Source: Dryococelus australis
Lineage: Eukaryota > Arthropoda > Insecta > Phasmatodea > Phasmatidae
Reading direction: 5' to 3'
Length of the DNA stretch: 64,000 nucleotides
Assembly: GCA_029891345.1 (NCBI GenBank)
Contig: CM057009.1
Location: 302,351,466 to 302,415,465, forward strand
A program made the position numbers and the translations under genes. Shown piece by piece: positions 55,621 through 64,000 of the stretch (positions within the stretch are counted from its first letter, which is position 1; the number at the start of each line of letters is the position of its first letter). Below the pieces are notes generated by a model. The model ran no database searches and was not told where the DNA came from. It saw only the letters and a list, made by a program, of their open reading frames with translations.

Positions 55621-56090
55621 GTTACAGTCTACTGAAATTCGGGCAGAATATCCTCAAGATATGTCTTCACAATCATAAAGATAAAGGTTGTCTCGTACCA
55701 CGAAACTATAGCATATACGATACTGGTAGAAGAATAATTCGAAATGTTGGCGAACCCGAACAATCACATGATGCTGCTACTAAACATTTCTTCCTCGAAA
55801 CTGGTAATGACAAAATCTCGGAATTCCGCATTGTGTTGTCCTAGCAGAATAAATTTTTTGCACTTAATTATCTCAGCTGAAGGCAAAGATGGATTGTTTG
55901 AATATGGCGATCATCTGCGATTTAATGACCATGGACGAGCACATACCCAGTGTTCAAAGGCAAATTACCAGTAGATCAAATGTGGCTTTGGAACAAAATG
56001 AATATAATCTAAATGTAGTGAAAGATTCCATACAGCATATATTCGTAACCGCGATTTCCCGCCTCGCTATGAAAATGGATATTTAAAGTC
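55617..56090 (+). pseudogene. Virus-like gene after the ATPase, broken, function unknown
   Basis: ATG at 55617 overlaps the end of the ATPase-like frame by four bases, in the manner of compact viral genomes. It reads MSYSLLKFGQNILKICLHNH, KDKGCLVPRNYSIYD, IIRNVGEPEQSHDAATKHF and then, after stops and frame changes, SRSNVALEQNEYNLNVVKD. I connect the NVG.P..S.DA.T pattern with structural genes of such elements, but cannot assign a role. Confidence 0.45.
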
Positions 56091-56106
56091 ATAGAACAGA
56101 CATATT

Positions 56107-56261
56107 AGATTTTTAGATACACTATTTACCACGAAATTTGTATATACTCGAACTTCTTTACAAATCAATTACTCTAGAAAACAAATATGGACATAATATT
56201 ACTGAAAAAACACGTATCCAGCTTGAAATGAATGCTTTCGGAGCTGAAATCTGTCAAATTT
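56107..56261 (+). repeat. Inverted duplicate segment, plus copy
   Basis: ACACTATTTACCACGAAATT, ATACTCGAAC, GAAAACAAATATGGACATAA, TATTACTGAA, CGTATCCAGCTTGAAATGA and CGGAGCTGAAATCTGTCAAA match the reverse complement of 58481-58632. In this copy it reads as protein (RNLYILELLYKSITLENKYG), so the shared sequence is probably the end of a virus-like gene. Confidence 0.8.
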
Positions 56262-56639
56262 ACCGTTAAAGCCTTAGAAGGTAAACTAGATTACAACTGT
56301 ACATGACCTAACCCAGATTTGATCCCAGTTTATATCAACCAAGCCTTATCCGGGATGATATATTATATTGTTAGTTATGGAAAGTGGTTAGAATGCTCGC
56401 TTCCAGAACTTTTCCTCTGGGTTATTTCAGTACAACAGTATTTCGTGTTAGTAAGAACATGGTTTGTTTTTCATAGAACTTATAAACTTTTAACTCGTTG
56501 TAACACACTTCTAATAGAAAATGTAAGAATCTCTCTTTGTTACGACATTTTAATCACTTTCCTCTTACACACTCCTCTCTTTGTCGAGAAAATATTTTTC
56601 TTACTAAAACAAGTTCACTTTTAATAAGGAATAGGTTAA

Positions 56640-57126
56640 ATAAACATAAAAATTAATTTTAAAACATTAATTTATTTACAATATTAGGAACCTACAGGAT
56701 GCCAAAAAAAATAGGGCGTATTAGACAATTGTTTCAAAACATATACAAATATAGAGTGATCCAAGAATTTATGTACAACATTTTAACATAACCAAGTACA
56801 CGAAGTTACAAAAATCATAGCACAAGTAAGTATAGGGCACTGTATTCCTCAAAATAATCCCCCGAAACATACATTATTCCTCAAATAAGTCTGTTCAGTA
56901 CTCAAATACAGTTTTTATTCCTCAAATAAGACTGTTTATTCCACAAACCATACTTTATTCCTTAAAAAAAACCCAAGTAACAATCCAAGCAAATTCAAAC
57001 GACTTAATTGGTTTGAGGAAGACGAAATATTTCAAATTTAAACATTTTCCTATCATGCAATGTTTACTTGAAATAATTTTTTTCGTTGGTTAAATTATAG
57101 GGTTAACTAAAATGTATTATCATACT
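56640..57126. other. Intergenic with a clustered ATTCCTCAAATAA-type word
   Basis: TATTCCTCAAA, TATTCCTCAAATAAG, TATTCCACAAA and TATTCCTTAAA occur between 56840 and 56965, a short degenerate repeat. No gene seen. Confidence 0.4.
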
Positions 57127-57441
57127 TCACATGTGTTTCCAGATATTACTTCCTTTGAAATAACCTCGCTCCTTAAGTGATGTTATAAAGAAAACCATAT
57201 CTTTCATTCCGTAATATTCATAATATTTTTTAAACTCCAATAAAAATCTAAGTTTACTAACAAGTTCAATGGGGTCTTCGGGAAATATGTAACGAGCATT
57301 GTTGATGGCTTCTGCCTTCTTCACAGAATTTGTAGAAGGAATGCCTTCAACAGTATCACAGACATCCTCACTACTGTTTTCACCTGATGTCATCATAAAT
57401 ATCGACTTTAATTTGCTTAAAAAGACTACGTCTAGCATCAC
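57127..57441 (-). pseudogene. Virus-like or element gene fragment, unrecognised
   Basis: A 104-codon frame has GIPSTNSVKKAEAINNARYI, FPEDPIELVSKLRFLLEFKK and MVFFITSLKERGYFKGSN. The PIELVS+L++LL.......I..LKE+GY arrangement looks like a real C-terminal helical domain. Upstream, another frame (RNDIELDCMKYKITRECIDY, then KTSLGDAR) continues the protein, so a frame change lies near 57440. It may belong with the zinc-finger-like piece at 57690-57830 as one gene. Confidence 0.4.
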
Positions 57442-57689
57442 CGAGACTGGTCTTCACAGCTGGTTATGGTAGGTTATGTCTATAATCAATACATTCACGT
57501 GTTATTTTATATTTCATACAATCCAATTCTATGTCATTTCTTGTAATTACATTATTATTTCCTCTCCTTCTGTGATATTATGTAGTGTAGACGGTACATT
57601 TTCTTTCTCAGGAGGAAGATTATTTTTTGACAGACCTTAACATGACGACTCAAGTTATCCATTCGTGTGAACTAACGAAAACAGTATTT

Positions 57690-57830
57690 ACAGTTAAGAA
57701 TCGTACGAGATGAGTTCTTCAAACATTTGCTCCTCATGTCTGTGAAGATTGTAGGCGAAAGTGTAAATTTTCCCACAGTATTTGCAGTGTAGTTTATTTA
57801 GTGATGTCTCCATTCTCATCAATGTACATT
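57690..57830 (-). pseudogene. C2H2-like zinc-finger fragment
   Basis: The minus-strand frame reads LHCKYCGKIYTFAYNLHRHE followed by EQMFEEL. The CxxC-x12-H spacing is that of a C2H2 finger, but the second histidine is absent. It may be the start of the gene whose end is at 57127-57441. Confidence 0.4.
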
Positions 57831-57839
57831 AAATGAATA

Positions 57840-58480
57840 ATCTTCTGTATGAGGAGAAAGTTTACTTCCGAATAGATGTTCACCTCACAATGTCAGAATG
57901 ACAACTAACCTGTTTCCGTATGAATGTACTGTTTAAAACACTATCAGGTTTCATTAATGATGATAAAATGTCTTCTGTTCTAATATTTGTGTGTTTATTT
58001 CAGGGGTGTGCATACTAATTCACTATGTGATTAAATCTACATATGTTAGATGGAATATATCTTTACTTGGTATTCGATTAAAATTAATAAATAATAATTA
58101 CATTTCAGGAATGTAACAGGGCGAGATGGGTTTAGAAGTATTTTTTAGGGAATTTTTAAAGACTTTGTTTACTAAATGATTGTATTAGTAGGAGGTTCGT
58201 CTGTTGAGTAAACCATTTTGAGCTGTGGTTTTCTTAATGGTCTTCTGTTTTAAAAATGCGATATTTAATACAAATTTCGTTTTTCCCAGTAACTTTTGTC
58301 TGATAATTCGTTACGTCGTTACCTAAGTTGAATGGAATAGAGTGATTTGTCTTGAATATCTCTTTACTGTGTAAATAATTTTTTTATATTCGGAATGTAA
58401 TATAATAAAATGGGTAAAACAATTACAAAATGGCCACCATTTTCCTTTAAATTTTGCTTGAATGTATTGAAATATCGAGG
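57840..58480. other. Intergenic, nothing recognised
   Basis: AT-rich; includes AAATGGCCACCATTTTCC near 58430, a word shared with the 280-base repeat family. Confidence 0.4.
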
Positions 58481-58632
58481 AAATTTGACATATTTCAGCT
58501 CCGATAGCAGTCATTTCAAGCTGGATATGTGTTATTTCAGTAATATTATGTCCACATTTGTTTTCAAGAAAAATATATTCGTAAATATGTTCGAGTATAC
58601 AAATTTGATGGTAAATAGTGTATTAAAAATCT
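58481..58632 (-). repeat. Inverted duplicate segment, minus copy
   Basis: Reverse complement of 56107-56261 with scattered differences, 2.2 kb away. This copy no longer reads through as protein. Confidence 0.8.
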
Positions 58633-58639
58633 CAATTGG

Positions 58640-59199
58640 GAAGCTTTTGAATTGAAACCTTGGTTATAAGTAAATTTTAGTGTTGTAGACAAGTCTACAT
58701 GTAAAATACGTATTTTTGTCTGTTAGACGAATAATAATATGTCTTGTTTCAATAGTTATAAAAAACCTTTTTTTTTTACAAGTGAATCAAATGTCTTGTA
58801 TTTCTGTGTGATTTTCCAAATCATAGTTTGCTTGATTCAAATATATACTTGTTGTTGGAATGTTAAATCTGGGGATTATCTCGGGGATTAAAGAAACTTT
58901 ATTTCAGGGATATAAATTTTGGTCGGCAGGACTTGTGAAATTTTTATTTTGCTGGGAATACATCAGGCTCTTGCGTGACTTTGGATCGGCAGTGAGGGTG
59001 GCATGTGTGGACAGGTCAGCTATCGAGATATTCGAAAAAAATACGTTCTGGGCTGGGGATGCATTGCCTTGGAGAAGAAACTGAATTTTCGGGCGAAGGC
59101 AGCTTCTGTAGTAGGGGTGAGAGGGATGGTCTAGGTTCTTGAGCTCGGGGCATGCCCCGCTCATGAGAGGTGGAGGGTATGGGAATGTCTATAGCTGAG
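58640..59199. other. Intergenic, nothing recognised
   Basis: GC content rises after 58960. Short open frames on both strands lack motifs. Confidence 0.4.
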
Positions 59200-59560
59200 C
59201 GGGGGCGATGTGAAGCTCTCTTGCCAGTTATCGCCATCTTGCCTCAGTGGCGAAAAATTGACAATTAGGGAAGATGGGTGAATGACCCCCAGGACACATC
59301 GCTCTGGTGAGGTGTGGCAGTGAGAGGTGGGAATGGGGGTGCAGGGAGCGATGTGGCCATATCTATCCAGTCGTCGCCATCTTATCTCAGTGGCGAAAAA
59401 TTGTCAAATGAGTGCAGAGGAATGAGTAACTCCAGGACATTTCGCTCTGACTAGGAGTGGAGGTGGGGATGTAGGAAGGTCTGGAGCAGTTGGCCTTGGA
59501 CAGAGCGACACAGAGGTTTCTCGAAGGATTCCACCATCTTAGTACTTCACCAATCCTCAC
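59200..59560 (+). repeat. Tandem repeat, 143-base unit, two to three copies
   Basis: GCGATGTG ... CGCCATCTTGCCTCAGTGGC, GAAAAATTGACAA and ACATCGCTCTGGTGAGG begins at 59205. It recurs at 59348 with CGCCATCTTATCTCAGTGGC, GAAAAATTGTCAA and TTCGCTCTGACTAGG. A third, more diverged unit begins near 59500 (GAGCGACACAG, CCACCATCTTAG). Confidence 0.8.
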
Positions 59561-59649
59561 ACTGCATAGACGCAATACTGGATCACTCCACTTCACCGGG
59601 CTTCGGAGTGTGGTAGGCATGATAAATGTTTTATAATACATGCATTTAA

Positions 59650-60352
59650 ATATAAAACTATTTTATCGGGAAACATTTTTTAGTTTATCGGGAAAAAATA
59701 GCCATTTTTATGTTATAGTTCGTTTATTTTGAAACCCCGTTTCTGTATTCGGTAGACGAAACTTGGTATGATTTTTCAACTCGTGTTTGTGTTAACAAAT
59801 GCGCTCTATTAACCAGACTTTATGGAAAAAAATTTGTAGTATGTAAATTATTTTTTAAATAATTAACTGTTATACATTCACATACTTGTAGGACGAATCA
59901 AATCGTTAATAGTATGGAAATATGTTCTATCAGTAGTAAATTTCAACTCAGTTGCCTTTTAGGTGCCAGTTGTGCAACACGTATATAAGCAGGTGCACCT
60001 TATATGATACACTTATTCATCGAGTGACCCCCAAGGTGGGCGGATGTGTTCTCGGGGAGCTCCTGCTACCATTTCATAATGTATTTTTCTATTGTGTCTG
60101 TTTAAAATTCAATAATATAATATATATATTAGTATGTGAATCATAAACATAATTTTTATCCATTTGTCACATAAATCGTACTCACATCTATTTCAGGAAA
60201 GTTATAACCTTAGTCATTAGTCAACCTCCGAATGCACCACCTATATATTGTCAGGCTCTCGGCGTAAGATCGTCTCTGAGCTTCACTGAGCTCGTAGCTG
60301 GACAGACGTGTTTTGGGAAAGGTGCAATTTTATTATGCATGTTAATCAATTA

Positions 60353-60355
<3 letters not shown>
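59650..60355. other. Intergenic, nothing recognised
   Basis: AT-rich; no repeat boundary or exon. Confidence 0.45.

Positions 60356-60388
<33 letters not shown>
60356..60388. repeat. (TA)n microsatellite
   Basis: A short TA tract of about 33 bases. Confidence 0.95.
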
Positions 60389-60391
<3 letters not shown>

Positions 60392-60999
60392 GATTACGTT
60401 TCTAAAATTCCTACTCGCCAGTCTCACCGGCAGACGGATGTGTAAGGTATGTGCGAGAGGCATCATATATATCTTGTTTGTTTAATTAATGGGGACATTT
60501 TGTTGTAGATCGTTAATTCAATACTCTTGTAATTGTGTTATACTTCTCTCTTGTGTAAATTATATTCCTAAGCTCGGGGTAGTAAAATTTCGTTATGTTT
60601 CATTTCATACTGGAGAGTCTTGTAATTGCACTTGTTTCTTTATGTGACCAGGTAGTTATACTTCTCTCTGTCGTGTTATTTATTCATACAATAAATTGTT
60701 TAAACACTCTGAAATTTTCATGTGTCTTAAATATATTAATAAAAATCACCTATCGACCACCAATGTCTCTACAAACACATCAAAATTAGAAAAATAAAGA
60801 AAAATGGCCCTTAGCACACTCTTGCACTCAACTCTACACCAATGTAACTCATTTCAACACACCACTCTGGTCAATCACCTTCAGAACACCACGCTGTCAA
60901 CAACTCACAGACCTCCCCACAAAAGGAAAGTAAGAAGTACAACAAAATAAAAAAGTAATTTAAAAAGTACAAAATAATAAAAAAATATTAAACTAACCC

Positions 61000-61105
61000 T
61001 TTCAATACATTTAACCCTTTCAATTAATTTAACTGTTTCCATTAATTTAATTCTTTCAGTTTTTGATAGGATTATAATTGGATTGAGGATTAACCCTTTC
61101 AATCA
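61000..61105 (+). repeat. Degenerate repeat of AACCCTTTCAATYAATTTAA
   Basis: AACCCTTTCAATACATTTAA, CCCTTTCAATTAATTTAA, CTGTTTCCATTAATTTAA and later AACCCTTTCAATCAAAT recur at roughly 19-base spacing, with a gap before the last unit. Confidence 0.75.
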
Positions 61106-61109
61106 AATC

Positions 61110-64000
61110 GATAATCCATCAATTAATACCAATAAATCCATGGAGGCCTAGGACCAGCACGCTCCTACTACTTTTGTAGAACCGATTAGGTTAAACATAT
61201 CGAAAGTATGCTTGTCAAGGTAAAGCAGACGGGGAAAACAATAGAAAACTCCCAAACAGAGGCAAGGAGGGCATTAGGAACCTCGTCCAAACGAGTAGAG
61301 AAATCTTAAGGAGCTAATTAATGGCACCGCAATTAGAGACAAGTCAGATACACTGGTCTAGTGGAATGGATCGGTGTAATGATTTGCCCCATGTTAATAC
61401 CTGTGCAATTAGTGGGAATTTGTTACCAATAAGGGCCGGTGACACGATGTGCCTTGTCAGGGAAGGCATAGATAACCTCTTCTATATGGACAGAAGAGAG
61501 GCATTTTATCTGTCTGGTGAACATCCCAGCTGTTCGAAAGAAAGTGCTACTAAAAGTAACTGTGTAGATCTTGGTGTGCAGAGAGATGATAATCCGGCCT
61601 GGAGTCCATGAGACAAGTCGAAGTTGCTGTACGCAGTGTCGGCCTAATACCTCAAGAATTTAAGTATTAGCCAGTAGTTCAATTGGTTAATATTGCCGCA
61701 CCGGCGACACAAAATAACTAATTAATAAAGTAAATCACAAAGTTCACTCTCTGTCTCAGGTAACTCCAAACCATCGTCGCTGTGCGATGCAAATATAGGG
61801 GGCTAAAATAAATAAGCTCAAAATATAGACGCAATTCGCTTAAACACTCTATAAGTGTTCTGTTCTTCGCGGAAAGATTTATATGGAGGCTAGACTTCAA
61901 TACCTTATGTGCATACTGGCAGCCTTCATTTAACCATTGGGCGCTTCTCTTTGTGTGAAGACAGTCTGTTACATGCGTGAACAATTCAGAATTTAACTTA
62001 TCCGATACTGAGCGTCCGTGATTCGCGAGCATACAGTCAAGACGTGTAACATTTCATATGCTCCAATCATGAAAGTGGTTCTAAACTAAAGTGCGATGGA
62101 ACACAACTCGTCCTGAAATCTTTTCGCGAGAAACAGGCGCCCCTATCTATAAGTATACACATTTGCATGAGCGAAGGAAATATCGCTCTCTCTCTGTTCG
62201 CGATACTGGGATACTCCAGCCCAACCTGTAAAGGGTGATTTTAAGGTGGGTTAGTGCTAATTCATAACTTCGTTTATTCAGCTGTTTCAGTTCATTCTCA
62301 ATTTCAATTTCCTGGATCCTTCTACTCTCTAGATGAGGGCAAAAAACAAATTATAAATCTCGGAATTCTTAAATTATAATTAAAACAGACTTATCTAAAA
62401 ATTAATAAAAAATTATAATCAGGCACCTCTCTGAAATAAAGCAAAACAACAGTCTATAACAGAAATTTCAGAGCTGATTAGATTTTAAAATATTTAACCC
62501 TTCAAAATAAACCAAAATTAATTAGCCTGACAGTCAGGAGTACAGAGTCCAATAATTTTAATTTTGTAAATTTAAATCAGAACTCTTAAATCTAATAGGG
62601 ATAATAATTGAGCAAATATTAACTTAACTTTAACCTTTATTAATACTACATGACGCGATACTTATATACCAGTGGTCGATACCTGCTGCCGCCCAGCAGC
62701 CCTGTGGAGCTTGCCATACATCCAACTGCCGCCATCACGATCGGAAAACGATTTAAAATTACTACACACACGTCCTTCAAACGAAGCTGCATGTGAACTC
62801 TCTACAAATAAAAACAGCCATAGACTTTGCCAGGGACTCGCCTAAGTCACGAGCTCACTAACTCCAGAACATCACGTGTGCTCGCACCACAGTTGACGCA
62901 GCGAGACCCCAGTCGTTCAACTAGAGGCGGGCGCTGGCTCTCGTCTACCTGTTTCGCAACAGCGGCCTCCTTTTGCCGAACAAAACTGTCCAATTCACAG
63001 ACGAAGTGCACCGAATCCCAGCACGACGATGTGTTTCCATGAATAGTTCAGCACAAGCCGACGACGTCGGCCTCCTATTGCAGAACATACAGGTCTCGCA
63101 GCCTCACAGTTGCACCAGGAAAAATTTCAAACATCGAAAAGGCTCAACTACAGAAGCTTAATCATTCCTACGTGAAAATATTACGGAGGAGACACTCACT
63201 GTTGCGAAAAAATCAAGTGGTAGGAAATGCTATGCTATTTATAAAAATTTTGGGTTTTTTAATGCGCTGTTGAGAAAATACCCAGAGAATATTGTCACAA
63301 TTTATCTCTCTAAATTCAGTGGATTAAACCAAGTTCGTCAAGCAATGAAGGTCTTAATAAAATAAAATAATTAATTATAAGTTCCTAATTTTATTTACAA
63401 TAACTACAAACGAAATTCTCTCGACCCGACATCTTGCAATAAATTGATATCACTTACTGGTAAAATTAATGACTTCAATTAATATAATTTATGATTAGGT
63501 ACCTCCAAGAAATCAATTAAATTAAATAACCAAAAATTTGTCCCAATAGACAATGTATCAAATCCATTCGGTTATTTTATCAATTATGTGTCCATATTTA
63601 ACACTTCCACTATTTATAAGATCCGTATTACATGTCCATTCAGTCCCACCTAAATTTAGTCTATGTCCAACCAGTCCGCAATGTTCTACAGTTCTGCGAG
63701 TGCCCTTTTTTTCCACCTTAACTACCTTATTCTAAGTGTTAGTTGTAAATCCGAAGGTAGGGTCGCGCTCTAATTGTAATTCAGGGCTGCGCCCCTTACA
63801 CATAAAGGAGAGGGAATTTCATGCAAAGGAGGTGGGCATTGCGGCCGAGAGGGATTGGGTAGGCATGGCCTGCACTTTGGGGTTATGCCTACCTCCCTAA
63901 GTGTACGTGTATTAAAGCTACGTTAAGAAGGGGTATGGTAAAACCCACATAGGCACGGTAAAACCCATGCCGACAGAAAAGGAGTTAAATTCGTGGCAGC
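61110..64000. other. Unassigned sequence, possible retroelement debris
   Basis: A 96-codon plus-strand frame at 61321-61611 and frames at 62827-63161 show no motif. 61690-61730 has a tRNA-like TAGTTCAATTGGTTAAT. 63740-64000 is GC-rich with repeated GGTAAAACCCA-type words and runs off the window. No gene or bounded element can be supported. Confidence 0.3.

Noticed and set aside
1-64000. CRISPR array or bacterial operon
   Set aside because: No regularly spaced short repeats with unique spacers and no operon-like gene runs; the tandem repeats seen have no unique spacers.

Overview
This window looks like non-coding, repeat-packed chromosomal DNA from an insect. It is AT-rich, has no bacterial-style gene density, and contains GT-AG-bounded exons, tRNA-headed SINEs, Helitrons, Harbinger-like elements, a decayed errantivirus-like LTR retrotransposon and many (TA)n tracts. 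The SINE style and large intergenic distances suggest a large-genome insect of the cockroach, termite or stick-insect kind. That placement is inference from repeat style, not from a marker gene.

Host genes are sparse. On the minus strand a promoter-like segment and a signal-peptide first exon lie at 17.73-17.91 kb, and a 186-base internal exon with a lipocalin-like GKWY motif lies at 10.35-10.54 kb. The two may belong to one secreted lipocalin gene with a 7-kb intron. A weaker plus-strand candidate for the 3' end of a gene lies at 8.7-9.35 kb, and a short ZAD-like open frame lies at 5.67-5.92 kb.

Mobile elements fill much of the rest. Two inverted copies of the same 1.59-kb non-autonomous Helitron (6.84-8.43 kb minus; 38.92-40.50 kb plus) carry the C-terminal part of a PIF1-type helicase. 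The minus copy sits in a dispersed repeat whose uninterrupted copy is preserved at 9.64-9.98 kb. A TIR transposon family recurs at 2.2, 16.1-17.7 and 29.1-29.8 kb; the last two copies are themselves interrupted by a Harbinger-like MITE and by a SINE. Further TIR elements lie at 21.3, 30.4, 31.3, 38.7 and 44.7 kb. A complete but dead errantivirus-like retrotransposon (LTR, protease, RT, RNase H, integrase, env-like ORF, LTR) occupies 45.43-52.50 kb and is followed by a second copy of its leader.

The most unusual content is a set of broken virus-like genes. One block (35.45-36.80 and 43.49-44.27 kb, minus) looks like capsid-type genes of a Polinton/adintovirus-like element split by about 6.7 kb of later sequence. 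A second block (53.39-57.83 kb) holds an adenain-like cysteine protease, a phospholipase A2-type virion protein, a packaging-ATPase-like frame and further frames, all with stops. These assignments rest on visible motifs only. No polymerase B or integrase of such an element was recognised.
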